Source of the DNA: Liriodendron chinense
Taxonomy: Eukaryota; Streptophyta; Magnoliopsida; Magnoliales; Magnoliaceae
Direction of reading: 5' to 3'
Length of the DNA stretch: 64,000 nucleotides
Assembly: GCA_003013855.2 (NCBI GenBank)
Contig: ML058469.1
Span: 1,736,001-1,800,000, forward strand
Shown here: positions 34,639 through 46,310 of the stretch, in pieces
Layout: each line of letters starts with the position of its first letter
Position numbering within the stretch: position 1 is the first letter of the stretch
The notes under the pieces: model-generated
Told to the model about the DNA's origin: nothing
Seen by the model: the letters and a program-made list of their open reading frames with translations, nothing else
The model's database searches: none
Translations under genes and position numbers: made by a program

Positions 34639-35804
34639 ATAACTCCCCTGGACATATATATGCAAATTGGTTTTCCATTCCATGGGGTAGTTGTTCCCCA
34701 CGTCGGCTCTCTTGCTCCCATCACTTCCACTGACTGGCTACGGCTTGTGGGTGACATCCCACCTGAAGATGAATTCCAGGGCCACCAAGTACAATTGCGA
34801 TGGTTCTACAACACCTTCGCTATTTTCGTCCCTACTTCCGAGCTGGAGGCCCTTCACAAAGCACGGGCCATAATTGCTTACGCCTTTGGGTCATTCCTTT
34901 TCTGTCATGCGAACGAGAGGATCGACCCTAAATTTCTTCGTTTGGTTAAGGATCTTTACCATCCATACAATTGGAACGGGGCTATCTTGACTCATATCTT
35001 CCTGGGTTTAGATAAGACTCTCGGAATAGTCGGTCCTTCACAGGTTTCTGGCCTGTCGTAGAGGTATTCTTTTTAACCTTCCCTGGAGACATTTGTCTTC
35101 TTTCTTTCTTTGATCGTTATGTGTGCCCTTGCCCAGACTTGCTTTTATGACCATTTTGCTCATCTCTCTCTGAGGATACGAGATGACATTGAGCCATCTT
35201 TATACCGCTACATGCACTAGCATCAGTAAAATCGTCAACGGAACTCTCGAGTATCTGGGGACAATTGGCGTGCTGACATAGACGGACTGACCGTCGAGGA
35301 CGTAAGTATCTTATTTTTCTTATCCATCGTGCTGTTCTGTGGCTAATTGTGATGACCTCATTTGTTGTAGTTTGCTCGGATGCCATATGCCAACTTTCCC
35401 TCTACTATACCCCTCAGCGTGTGGAGGCATATGATTCTTCATGCCTTCGGATCATGCTTTCTGATGCTGAATCATTTCAGTGGTATTTGGGTGAGAGGCT
35501 GCTTCGACAGATTACTGGGGTGGCCCGAGTCCCTTGTTCCGCACCTCATCCGACTACTCAGATCCCAGCTGATGAGATGGCCGATGCTCTTGTGGGCCAG
35601 CCCGGATTTCGCTTCACGATCCCGGATCGTGACTATGACGAGTGGTACTTGCTTTACGGGCAGGGGCCTCTCCTTCCTTCTCTCTATGTTCTAGGGGGTC
35701 ATCGCAGGTACGCTGGAGGATCAGTGACAGCTCCTTTGATGGATCTTCATCGTCGAGAGCGGGACGAGAGGAGGGATGATGACGATTATGTTGGTGATCT
35801 GTAG

Positions 35805-36673
35805 CCTGCTTCTATGAGGATGTATTCAGCTTACTTGATGTATGATTTTCTTCTTTCTACTTTTCTTTTGTATCAAAGTCTTCTGAATGAATAGACGATC
35901 CTTGATTTGCCTCAAAACCTCTTGATGATGCTTAGATGTATTGATCTTCGACTCATTCTTTGATGCTTTGTGGAAGATGAGGCTTCTTAATTGCATGGAT
36001 GATGACTTGAACAGTTCAGATCACTTGATTTGGCCCTGTGGGCCCTTTCCAAACTTCAGTTTTGCTTTGGAGCACCTTTTCTTGATGTTTTGTGAGGCTA
36101 AGAAGGCTTTTCATGGTGCGGATGATGACTTGAACGGTTCAGATCGCTCTTTCAGCTATGTGGGCCCACTTGATGATCAAATCTTGGATTCTGGTCCTCT
36201 TTCTTGACGATCAAACCTTCGATCTAGCTATTTTATGACTCATGTGAACTCTCCCATGGTTTAGATCATGATGATCTAGTCTTTGAATGGCTCAGATTGC
36301 TTGTGGGGCCCTCTTGATCAGTTTTCCTTCTCTTTGACCTGATCAGGCCCATGTTGGTTGTAATACTTCGCGATTGGACAGGTGGGGTACCTTTCAGATG
36401 ATTCTGATCATCCTCAAACGAAATCCAGAGTTGATTGGAGCTTTGGGGGGGCCCTCAGGGTGCCATCTGCTGACGTGGACTGTCAGCCTCACCTACCAAC
36501 GACCATGGAGCCAATCCCGAGGAGAGAGAGGGAGCGCATCAGTACTCACGGCCCACAGCGGGCCGCCCAAGTCTCGCCTCTTGTGCAGCCTAGGTTGGCT
36601 CTGGTTCAGACAGTGAGAACATTCTCCTGGCTGCTGTCTCCCTCATCCCTGTACCCGACTTTTCGATTCAGCC
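35805..36673. other. non-coding spacer between PMD-type genes
   Basis: AT-rich sequence after the PMD stop could include its 3' end. Two diverged copies of a 123-bp unit (GATGATGACTTGAAC at 35999 and 36122) follow, then GC-richer sequence with chance ORFs in overlapping frames (36374-36783). No domain is recognised. Confidence 0.4.
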
Positions 36674-37438
36674 ATGAATCTCTTCCTTGTCTCTTCTTTC
36701 CTTCTCTTTTTGTCTTTTTCTTGTTTGGTCCTTTCTCAAGCAATGGATGGTGGAGAACTAGGGGCTGTGAGGGCTATCCATGATGGGTCCCATACTTCAG
36801 AAAGTGGTGAAGGCTTTAATGATGGAGAGATTTCTTTAATAGATGGTAGAGATGGATCATTAAATGGGGGTATTGATGGGGATTTAAGGATAGTGGTTGG
36901 TGGAGCTTTGAATAGCCCCATTAATGGCAGCCATGTTGGAAATTCATATTTGAATGGGGCCTTGATTATGGGAGAAATGGATAGTATGGATGGAATGAGG
37001 AGATGGGACATGGGTGAGGCTAAGCATCCTTTGAGTATGGGCCACATGGATGCTGTGATTGATGGTGGTGATGGGGCTATGATGGACATAGATGGGCTGA
37101 TCTCATGTTTGGATGGTATGGATGGTTCAGATGATACCTTTGATGGCTTTAATGCTCTTAATGATGGCCGAGATGTGTGGCATACTTGCTTGGGTGGACG
37201 TGATGTGATCATTGATGATGTCCCCCTGATGATGGATGGTGTGGATGCCTCGGTGATCCCTTTGATTGGACAAGATGATGATTGGATTCACGACTTTATG
37301 CTGGAGGGGACTACAGGTCCAAATCTGACCGTCGATTCTTCGATCGGGGTTGCCGGGACCTTTCTTGATGGTTCAGATGCACTTTTCAGCGGTCAGATTG
37401 GTCAGGATGCCACGATGTGCAGGTGTGATCTTCGTTGA
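36674..37438 (+). CDS. Asp/Gly-rich ORF with signal-peptide-like start, doubtful
   Basis: A 254-aa open frame begins MNLFLVSSFLLFLSFSCLVL, a strongly hydrophobic N-terminus resembling a secretory signal peptide, followed by SQAMDGG. The rest is dominated by repeats of Asp-Gly, Asn-Gly and Met, because the DNA is a degenerate GATGG-type repeat; the opposite strand is open too (37212-36736). No homologue is recognised. It may be a chance ORF in low-complexity DNA, or a leader exon of the PMD-type gene downstream. There is no recognisable promoter. Confidence 0.2.
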   Translation: MNLFLVSSFLLFLSFSCLVLSQAMDGGELGAVRAIHDGSHTSESGEGFNDGEISLIDGRDGSLNGGIDGDLRIVVGGALNSPINGSHVGNSYLNGALIMGEMDSMDGMRRWDMGEAKHPLSMGHMDAVIDGGDGAMMDIDGLISCLDGMDGSDDTFDGFNALNDGRDVWHTCLGGRDVIIDDVPLMMDGVDASVIPLIGQDDDWIHDFMLEGTTGPNLTVDSSIGVAGTFLDGSDALFSGQIGQDATMCRCDLR

Positions 37439-38260
37439 TAGCCCTTTTGATGGAGAGTACTGTCCTTCTCCTGATTGTCGGTCCTTTACGCACTCGATTC
37501 ACTAGGTGGACGAGCCTTCTCATGCGGCTGAGGTCGTGGCAGTTTCAGACAGCGATGCGACTATATCAGACATAGCCGCCACTGGGGATAGTTCAGGGGC
37601 TGTTGAGTCTGCAGAGGTTCCAGCTTGTCCTTCTCCTTCGCCCGTTGATCTTTCGATCCTTAATGAGCTGTCAACGATTCCTAGGCCTTTTGTCTTGGAG
37701 GGGATTCCTGTGAGGACTTGTTAGTTGCTTCCTCGTCCTTCCTGCTCGCCACGACTGCTTGCTTGGCTTGACAGCTTGTCAGCTTATAAGATTCAAGACT
37801 TGGAGTCTTATGGATTTGGCGGTCTGATCCATATGGCTAGAGTTGACATTGATTGGAGGCTGCTCAGGAGCTGCACTGATTGACTAGGTCCCTTTCGTTG
37901 AACTTATTCGCGTTCAACAACATGGAGATGGGACCTTCTTTGGAGGAGCTTGCACGTTTGACCGGCCTTCCCTGGGATTATACTTAATATTTTTTGCCGA
38001 AGACTTTGTCGAAGACGGCCACACCGCAGAAATGGTTTGGGATCCCATATCTTGTTCAGCCTGCAGCTATCGGCCAGGATGCTGTGGTGTTCTCCTTGGA
38101 CTTGCTGTATGATCTTTTTTCGGGTCCTCGGAGAGTGGCAGGGTCTTTACTTTCTCGGAATGCACTGATGTTCTGCTTGATAGCTGAGGTGCTATTCTCG
38201 GGATGGCGCAGGTCTCAGACCCCTCTGCTCTTTGGGGTGATGAGTCGAGTTGTTCGACGG

Positions 38261-39033
38261 TGTTTACGTCGAATTTTGTAACAGGATCCTCCGGAAGATT
38301 TACCTTCCCTCCAAGCAAATTTCCTCCTTGGACCTGAAAGGGGACAGAAAAATAACTAAGAGTGGCCGGCGTCCAGCCGTTGGCCCTCCGATGCCTAAGT
38401 TAGATAGGGTAAGAAAGGAGAACCAATAAACGATGGAGATTAGGGATTGAGTCTTGTGTACCTTCTCATTGATGGAACCATCTATTTATATAGATCTGAA
38501 TGACCCATTCAGTTACGTAACATACCGAGATCATCTACTGATTTCATGGGATAAGATGCTTATCCTGCTTATCCTCAGATAAAGGAATAATCTAATCCAA
38601 TTACTCATCTGGTCAATTACGTTCCTTGATAACGATCCCTTGAGACTCGGAGCCATAGACAAAGATAAGCCTAAAATCGGTCTATACGGGCTGCTGGTAC
38701 TAAAGGCTAAGGGATGTCATCGCTGATCATCAGTAAAAGCTGCTCGTGCGTCGGAAGATGCTCGCGAGACCAGGTGCTCGCATATTGAGATGTGACACCT
38801 TTTAACGACTTACGAGAAGGACTGCTCGCAGGTCGAGAAGGATATTTCCCGCCTTGTAATATTCGACTATTGACCATAAGAGCTCGAAGCCTCGGTAACT
38901 GTGTTCCGTATTTATCTAATATGCGAGCCGCGAGCAGATGATCTCGAGAGTCGAATAAAGGTGCTCGCAGGATCAGGACATCGTGAGAATATCGAGCCGC
39001 GAGTAGCAGATCTCCGCTATTTTGACTATAACA
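38261..39033 (-). repeat. 3' LTR of element F
   Basis: A 773-bp LTR, TGTTTACGTCG...TATAACA in plus view. A minus-strand TATA (complement of 38481-38492) is preceded by dyad sequences built on CTCGCGAG and GACTCTCGAG near 38700-39010. The purine tract GGGGGG lies at 39034-39048. Confidence 0.88.
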
Positions 39034-39264
39034 GATACCCCCCAAGTCCTTACCGCCAAGAATTCTAAGGGAAGGACTTACTCACTGTCATGCGTAACCG
39101 CCTGCTGCCTTTATCGAGAACGAAACCATACATGATTGGGCTGGAATTAATGAGCACCAGCCTTTCGCAGCCTTTCTGCAGATAGGAAATGAAGAGACGC
39201 TCGCCACCTGTCTAGGAAATTAATGGGCGTGCCTGCTCGACTGCCGTGCCGAACGAAAGGCAGC

Positions 39265-39304
39265 CACGTGTCACCATATACGGCGGAATGATTGCCTATA
39301 AATA
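39265..39304 (+). promoter_or_regulatory. promoter of the antisense gene: G-box and TATA
   Basis: CACGTG at 39265-39270 (within CCACGTGTCA, an ABRE-type G-box) lies 27 bp upstream of TATAAATA at 39297-39304, and the ATG follows at 39468. It sits just inside F's 3' LTR and points into the element, opposite to gag-pol. Confidence 0.55.
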
Positions 39305-39467
39305 TACGGAGTCCGCCATATCTCCAGATTTTCACAGAAGCTTTCGAAAAAAGAAATTCTTCCTTCAGTCATCTTCCCTCACTGGTATTCTGTTCTACCT
39401 TTGGTGTCCTTCGCTTTCTCGTACTTGGTACATTCTTTTTCCTTCTTTTTTCTTCGTTAACACTCTC

Positions 39468-41675
39468 ATGGCTGGAGACTCTGATGAGACCACCGTCCCC
39501 CTGGGAGATGCTACCCCGGAATCCTCTGCCTCCAGTAACGCGAGGGTTCCGGCAGGCAGATACACAGCATCTGGGTATCCCTCCATTTTATCGGAGGACC
39601 GGCTGCTTGAGCTACGGGAGAGATATTTAATCCCCGACTCAATCGTTCTCCGGCTACCCAGAGATGGAGAGACACCGGATTCCCCTCCCCCAGGGTGCGT
39701 GGCTTTTTATGAGTACCAGCTCATTCTTGGGGTACGCCTCCCTCTCCATCCCTTCTTTCCTGACGTTCTTCGATGTTATAAAATTGCCCCCGGGCAACTC
39801 ATCGTGAACGGATGGAGGGTGGTGCTGAGCTCATTTGCCCTCTGGGCTCAGGCTGACAACGGGGAGCTTACCGTGGAAGAGTTCCTCCGTATGTTCCGTC
39901 TGAAGAAGGCGCCCTCCAACGAAGGCTGGTACTACCTGTGCTATTGGCACCGGGATAATTTCGTACTGGGGAAGCCCTCTTCGAATTATTCCGGCTGGAG
40001 GAAACGCTGGTTCTACGCATCCGGGAACTGGGAATCTGCTTCCTCCAGGGGCCCAGGAGTGAACCGTTTTTTCTGTGAAGGTAGGCACAGTTCCACACAT
40101 GTACGATTTTTCTCCAGTCAAGACTTAGGGTTTTTTCATTTTTTAACTTCTGTTCGTGCTCGCAGGTATCCCGGCTCTAATGAAGCCAAATTTGAAGAGA
40201 GGAATTCACGAGAAGATTGTGAAGATATACAATCTGCCTGCTCACGACAGGCATATCGAAGCTTGTTTGTCCTCCTCGCGACTCGCGGCGACGGGGTTAA
40301 TATCCGACGAGGAGATTGCAATGACGAAGGCTGGAGAGAAGAGGGGCCTGCTACCTCGACTCAAAGGCACGAACCCGAAGAGGCAGAAGAAATCATCTGC
40401 TGGTCCTTCCCAACCATCCACCCGTAAGGGTGCCGACCAACCTACCCATCTCGCGAGCACGGTGGGGGCGCCAGCAGCTCCTATGCCCGTCATTCCCTCG
40501 CTGGTGGTCGCACCTGGACCACCAGTGATTAATATTACTGACAACTCCCCGAGGGATGATGGAGCGGGGTCTAGCTGCCCCCCAGCCGAAGAAACTCGTG
40601 AGCCGACAGGACCTCGGGAGTCAGCTCCTGCTCGCGATTTGGCTCCTACTGGCGAGGTGGCTCCTGCTCGCAAGTCGGTTGCCGCTCCCGTCGCGAGCAC
40701 GGCTGGGCTGGTCGTTGCCCAGCCATCTGGCAGTGGATCATTCACTGTCCCTCGCCACCTCCATCCAATATGCAAATTTCTCTTCGACGACATCTCCCCC
40801 CAAACCTTCGGAACCCTCCCCGAGCCAAGCCCTAAAAACCTCTTCCTCGAGGCGGGAGTGAGGATGGTTCAGGTAACATGTTTTTTTGATGTTTGTTTAA
40901 CTTGTTATCTTTTTGTTTCTAAGTATTTATCTCGCTCTCTTCCATTTTGCAGGGCTTGGACCTCATCTTACAGACGAGGCGCGATATTGTTGCCGCCCGT
41001 TGCGTGATTGATGAGGCGGACGGGAAGAGGATCGCCTTGGAGAAGGAGATTTAAGGAAGGATCAACTCCTCAAGTCCTGCGAGGCGCTGATCTCGAAGAG
41101 AGATGAGGAGAAGAAGATCCTCATAGAAAAAGTCCAAGTCTTGACCGATAGGTATCAGGCTCTGGACTCCAACTTCGCCAAGCTCGCGGAGTTGAAGGAG
41201 AAAGCAGAGAGAGAGAGAGAGAGAGAGAGAGATCTTCTGCCAAGACAGGATCTCGCTGGAGGAGCCGCTCGCGGAGGCCAAGTCGCAGCTCAAGGAAGTC
41301 AGCGAGAGCCTGGATAAAGAGCGCTCCACTCTCACGCAGCTCAAGGACGACTCGATCCATTGGGACGAGGAGAGGGTCGCCCTTGTCAAGATGCTCTCTT
41401 AAGAAGGAACTCGGGCCATCACCGAGTTTCGAACTTCACTGCTGTATGACGAAGAAAGATACAAGTCATACGATGCTAGTCGCGACTTTACACTAAGAGT
41501 AGTGCAGCGGATGACCCCATCTTTTGATATGGGAGAATTCGAGGGGGTCGCGACCATCATAGCTGCGGAAGAGCAAGCAGCTGCCGAGAACGAGGTGACC
41601 GAAGTCACTCAAGCTGAGGGGGTTCCCGATGCAGGCCCTGAAGTCGAGAGTGCGGCTCCTCCTCCAAGAGATTAA
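39468..41675 (+). pseudogene. antisense extra gene of element F (putative gypsy-type transposon domain)
   Basis: A three-exon gene opposite in sense to gag-pol. Exon 1 is 39468-40080 (MAGDSDETTVPLGDATPESS...), intron 1 40081-40165, exon 2 40166-40872, intron 2 40873-40952, exon 3 from 40953. Exon 1 has the conserved core 'LILGVRLPLHPFFPDVLR', 'GELTVEEFLRMFRLKK' and 'GWYYLCYWHRDNFVLGKPSS'. This corresponds to the Pfam family 'putative gypsy type transposon' as I remember it. Exon 2 is Pro/Ala/Ser-rich with a basic patch (NPKRQKK) that could be nuclear localising. Exon 3 becomes a long coiled coil, including an Arg-Glu repeat encoded by a GA microsatellite (41205-41230). It has a frameshift near 41052 and an in-frame TAA near 41399, and ends at 41675. 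Such extra ORFs, some antisense, are known in Tat elements; their function is unknown. The larger ORF start at 39246 is rejected because the TATA box lies inside it. Confidence 0.72.
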
Positions 41676-42169
41676 TTTACCTTTCTCTCCTGTATCTTTT
41701 GTACTCGATGATCAAATCTTTGTAAACAATTACTTCTTAATGAAAAGAAACACCTTTTGATGATGATGTTTGTCTTTTGCTTGCCTTTGCTTTGTTTTTT
41801 CTTCATTATGCACTGAACGTCTTCATATTTAAATCAGCAATAATGAGCTGTGCTCAATCCGGGGGGTCGTGGTGACCATACCCTTGTGGAGATAGACTGA
41901 TCTATCGATTGAGACTTTGATTCTACCAAGGGTAGACAGTTTGGCCAAGAGAATGAATATTCTCTTCGGGGCTATTCTGGTCCAAGTAATTGGAGTAGCG
42001 ACCAAAAGATAGTTCTAACTCTACCAAGGGTAGATAATTGGCCAAGAGAATGTATATTCTCTTCGGGGTTATTCTGGTCCAAGTAAATGGAGTAGCGACC
42101 AAAAGATTTCTTCAATCCTTAATCCATTCGAATGTCGTTAAGAGTTACATAGAATCAAGGGAAATATTA
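41676..42169. repeat. intergenic region between convergent F genes with 98-bp duplication
   Basis: A polyadenylation-like AATGAAAAG stretch (about 41740) follows the antisense gene. A 98-bp unit (TCTACCAAGGGTAGA... to GCGACCAAAAGAT) is tandemly repeated at 41922-42019 and 42020-42110. The gag-pol frame enters from the other side at about 42170. Confidence 0.65.
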
Positions 42170-43213
42170 CAGCAAGTGTTCCACGTGCCAAGGGCGACGT
42201 ACGGGTCTTCCCTGCATATCTTTAAGATAGTAAGTGCCGGGTCGCACAATTTTGGTGACTCGATACTGGCCTTCCCAATTTGGATCAAGCGACCGAGCAG
42301 GAACTCCGAGGTTCTATCTGAGGACTAAATCACCGAGCTGGAAAGATCTAGGCCTGAACTTTAGCATTTCGATAGCGAGCAATACGTTGTTGATATGCGG
42401 CTGCTCATATGCGGCTGCTCACATCTGGGAGGCATTTCTCCGTTCTTCTAAGAGATCGAGATGAAGTCGAAGACTTTCCTGATTACATGCGAGGTCATAC
42501 TGCTCGATTCGATACGAGGGCACTTGAATTTCAGCTGGTACTACTGCGTCGACACCAAATGCTAGGGAGAAAGGAGTTTCACCTGTTGATGTACGAGTTG
42601 TAGTTCTATATGCCCATAATACTTCTGGCAGAAGTTCTGGCTATATACCTTTACATTCACCAAGCTTGGTCTTTAAGTGGTGCTTAATGATTTTATTCAC
42701 TGCCTCAACTTGCCCATTTGCCTGGGGATGATACGGAGAGGTGCGGATGTTGCGTATCTTCCACTTTTCATAAAATTCATCGAAAGCTGCGTTGTCGAAT
42801 TGCGTTTCGTTGTCGGTAATTATAATGTGGGGGAGTCCATAACGGCATATGATATTTCTCCATATGAACTTAGTAGTTTGTTTCTCAGTGATTTTGGCTA
42901 ATGGTTCTGCCTCGGCCCATTTGGTGAAATAATCGACCCCCCACTATCGCGAACCTATTTTGTCCTTTTCCAGTAGGCAAGGGCCCGATGATATCGACCC
43001 CCCATTGAGCGAAAGGCCAAGGGCTATCAACTAGAGTCATTTGCTCGGACAGTACATGAGGTATAGGAGAGTATTGCTGGCACTTGTCACATTTTTTAGA
43101 GAATTCAATTGCGTCTGCCTTCATAGTGGGCCAATAATATCCTTGCCTCATCGCCTTATACGCTAGGGATCGCCCCCTTGGGTGGTTACCACATGCCCCC
43201 TAGTGTATTTCAT
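42170..43213 (-). pseudogene. element F integrase
   Basis: The minus-strand integrase. Its N-terminal zinc-binding part is 'MRQGYYWPTMKADAIEF' followed by 'CDKCQQYSP'. In the core, the first Asp is in 'WGVDIIGPLPTGKGQ' (near 43000), the second in the 'TDN' motif and the Glu in the 'GQVEAVNKIIK' segment (near 42700). The C-terminal 'RPWHVEHL' ends near 42170. A G-run insertion near 42943 shifts the frame after 'FAIV'. Further stops occur, for example at the equivalent of 'CKG*PELLPEVL'. The triad is still recognisable in pieces. Confidence 0.82.
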
Positions 43214-45290
43214 CTAGAACACGTGTGTTTCTTCTAGGTGAAGACACCTTAAATAAGGCAAAGAAAAACTCTTACGTAATAGGATCCCATTCTGTAAAGT
43301 GTACCTGGTAGATCGATATCGTATTTGTTGTGCAGTTTTCTTGTCGTCTGGAAGAACTCCATCTCTGAGATAAAGAGTGATGGGATCCATCCAACTTGGA
43401 GGGGGATGGACCTCATCTGTTTCCTCAGGCGTTATTTGATTGATTCTTAATGTCTCGAGGTGCTCGACAGGAATAGAACGGGATAATTCAGATTCTGATG
43501 CGGAGGCCAGCTTTGCTAAGGAATCTGCGAGTTTATTCTTCTCGCGAGGGATGTGAATTATCTCATAATTCTTCAGTTTTGCGAGCAAGATGAGTACTCG
43601 AGATTTGTATAATGCCATTCTTTCTTCTTTTGCTTCGAATTCGCCGAGTACCTGGTTAACTATGAGTTGAGAGTCACTGTAGATAAGTAGTTTCTGAATG
43701 GAGAGGACGTTGGCTAGTTCGAGACCGACAATCAAGGCCTCATATTCTGCCTCATTATTCAAGATGCGAGAGTCGAATCGTAAGGCTATTGGAGGTGCGA
43801 CCCGTCTGGAGCAACCAGAATTAGGCCTGCTCCGCTACTAGTAACCCAAGAGGACCCGTCCACAAAGAGAGACTAGGACGGTTGGTCGCTGGTCGCAGAA
43901 TTATCATCGGGAGTGGAGTATGTGAATTCGGCGATGAAGTCGGCTACGGCTTGTCCCTTGATCATTGTCCTGGGACAGAAGGAAATATCGTGCTCACTGA
44001 TTTCGATCGCCCATTTAGTTAAACGCCCTGAAACGTCGGGTTTTTGAAGGACTTGCCGTAACGGGTGATTTGTTGGTACTAATATAGCATGGGCCTGGAA
44101 GTATGGTCGCAGTTTTTGGGCTGCCTGTGACTAAAGCTAGGGCCAACTTCTCTATATCAGAGTATCGATTTTCAGCATCCACCATTGCTCGACTAATATA
44201 ATAAATGGGTCTTTGTACCCCAGAATCCTCTCTTATTAATGCTGCACTAACGGTCGTAGAAGACACAAATAAATAAAGGATGAGTTGCTCGTGTGCCATA
44301 GGTTTAGATAAAACTGGGGGGGCGCACTCATATATTGCTTCAATTGTTGAAAAGCTTCTTCGCACTGTGATGTCCACTCCCAATCAGATTTGGCTGTGGC
44401 ACGGAGCAGCTTGAAGAAGGGTAAGCATTTGTCAAATGCTCGTGAGATGAATCTATTCAACGACGCAATGCGACCAGCCAGACGCTGGACGTCCTTCAGA
44501 GTGGTCGGGGATTTCATCTCTATCAACGCTTTTATTTTTTCAGGATTTACCTCAATCCCTCGCTGGCCGACTATAAATCCAAGAAATTTTTCAGCAGACA
44601 CTCCGAACGCACATTTTTCTAGGTTTAGCTTCATCTGATATTTCCTCATCAAGTCGAAGGCTTCTCGAAGATCTGAAAGATGATCGTCTTCTACGACACT
44701 TTTCACGAGCATGTCATCAACATAGACTTCCATATTCCTGCCAATTTGCGTGGCGAATATTTTGTTGACAAGACGCTGATAGGTGGCCCCCGCATTTTTA
44801 AGACCAAACGGCATTACCCGGTAGCAATATAGACCTCGGTCAGTGATAAAGGTAGCATGTTGGCTATCGGGCAGATGCATCATGATCTAGTTATAACCAG
44901 AATAAGCGTCCATAAAACTAAGCAGAGCATGCCTAGCTATAGAATCGACCAACTGGTCGATTCTTGGGGTCGGGAAGCTATCTTTGGGGCACGCTTTGTT
45001 CAAATCTGAATAGTCGACACACATTCTCCATTTGCCGTTAGATTTTCGAACGAGAACTACATTCGCGACCCATTCTGGGTAGTCAACTTCTTTTATGAAA
45101 TTGACCGTAAGCAGCTTCTCGACTTCAGTCTTGATTGCCATTTGCCTTTCTGCAGTGAATGCACGGCGGCGCTGGTGGACAGGTTTATATTTTGGGTCGA
45201 TGTTTAGACTGATGTGCGATGATACTAGGGTCAATGCCAGGCATGTCTTGGTGAGACCAAGCGAACACATCTTGATATTCAGTGAGGAGG
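43214..45290 (-). pseudogene. element F reverse transcriptase and RNase H
   Basis: In protein order: 45270-44887 holds 'VEKLLTVNFIKEVDYPEWV', 'GKWRMCVDYSDLNKACPKD' and 'FMDAYSGYN'. 44883-44236 holds 'GLYCYRVMPFGLKNAGATYQ' and the active site 'VYVDDMLVKSVVEDD' (near 44715). The connection and first RNase H segment include 'SSTTVSAALIREDSGVQRPI' (44383-44015). RNase H proper is 43762-43214 with 'NNEAEYEALIVGLELA', 'IYSDSQLIVNQVL' and 'LADSLAKLASA'. A stop separates the RT pieces near 44885 and frameshifts lie near 44110-44300 and 43765-43830. All catalytic motifs are visible, but not in one frame. Confidence 0.87.
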
Positions 45291-45359
45291 CTGATTAAAT
45301 TTGCTCGAATGACATTCCTCAAAGAGGATCCCACGTAAATAACTTTGGATGGGTCATCT

Positions 45360-46310
45360 TCATTTAAGCGAAATCGCTACTGTCTCTTCCCCGGGAGTTC
45401 CTGATCGAAGAGCATCCTCTCTTGGGTCCAGCGATGTATCCGCTGGGGAGTTAGATGAACCTTGTGCTACCATCATAACTGATGTCGCTTGTGCTTTCTT
45501 CCGATCCTGTAGGGCTATCTCATAACAAGACCGAGCCTCTTTCTGGTTTCCTCGTACAACTCTAACACCATTCGGGGTAGGAAATTTGTCGCACAAATAC
45601 AAAGGATGTAAAGCTGCCCCAACCTTATTAAGAGATGGCCGCCCCAAAATGGCATTGTATGCTGATCTTCGATCCACCACAAGGAAATTTATGAAGATAG
45701 TCATCTTCGCTGGACTCTCCCCACAGGTGACTGGAAGGTCAATGCTTCCTTCAGGTGTCACCACTTCACCCCCGAAGCCGATGAGGGGAGTTGAGACTGG
45801 CTTGAGTAGGCTTCTGGCGAGTGCCATTTTATTGAAAGCCTCCAGGTATAGAATATCAGCAGAGCTACCTGTATCCATCATAATACGATGAGTCAAATAG
45901 TTTGATACCTTTAGTGCGACTACGATGGAGTCTTCGTGAGGGAAGTGAATTCCCTCTGCATTTTCGAGGGAGAAGGAAATTGGAGGATGACTGATTTTCG
46001 ACGCGTTGGGCGTCTGTTCCAGCCAGTAGATGTGCCGGGGCTTCTTGGACGCTTTACGAGTATACGCTTTTCTTGAAGCTCGAGAATCTCCCCCCCAAGC
46101 CAGTCCTCCGGCGATGGTCCTGTATCTCCCCGGTAGGCTCAGCGTCTTCTTGTGAAGTATGTCGATGAGGTGATTTCTTCTGTTGTAGCGGGGCTTCCCC
46201 CCTTTTCGGCGAGCGACCTTGCCGGACAACGTAATCTTGAAGATAACCTTTCCGAATAAGAGCTTCGATGTGGTCACACAAAGATATACAGTCTTGGGTA
46301 GTGTGCCCAT
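45360..46310 (-). pseudogene. element F protease region
   Basis: A 316-aa open piece whose first 60 residues are out of register with Gag. The aspartic protease follows: 'THRIMMDTGSSADILYL' with the DTGSSAD active site at about residue 143, 'GFGGEVVTPEGSIDLPV', and 'YNAILGRPSLNKVGAAL'. The homologous part of F2 is in frame with Gag and RT, so here a frameshift near 46080-46120 has occurred. Confidence 0.85.

Larger units (their letters stand above)
32515..35804 (+). pseudogene. plant mobile domain (PMD)-like gene, split by a solo LTR
   Basis: A transposon-associated PMD gene on the plus strand. The start ATG at 32515 reads MTDGTRGRRVVDEADPAF. One in-frame TAG near 32655 precedes the domain, which continues 'VKYPQPSLERALADTPF' and 'ETHTFQLPCGEWGIT', the PMD hallmark. 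A Sirevirus solo LTR interrupts it. After the second ATAAC the frame resumes in register with 'PLDIYMQIGFPFHG', then 'ARAIIAYAFGSFLF' and 'YNWNGAILTHIFLGLDKTL'. Two plausible introns follow, 35044-35136 and 35302-35370 (GT...AG). The last exon includes 'SFQWYLGERLLRQITGV' and an Asp/Arg-rich tail to 35804. At least one frameshift lies around 35400-35440. PMD proteins occur in plant transposons and in MAIN/MAIL-type host genes; the setting favours a transposon copy. Confidence 0.72.

Noticed and set aside
36382..36783. 133-aa plus-strand ORF with an Arg-rich start
   Set aside because: It overlaps two other open frames in GC-rich spacer sequence; no domain and no promoter.
39246..39467. N-terminal extension of the antisense gene of F from the ATG at 39246
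   Set aside because: The G-box and TATA box lie inside this stretch and the conserved domain follows the ATG at 39468.
45586..45891. Plus-strand 101-aa ORF opposite the F protease (similarly 55702-56016 opposite F2)
   Set aside because: It is the antisense shadow of a conserved protease coding region; its similarity between F and F2 follows from the sense strand.
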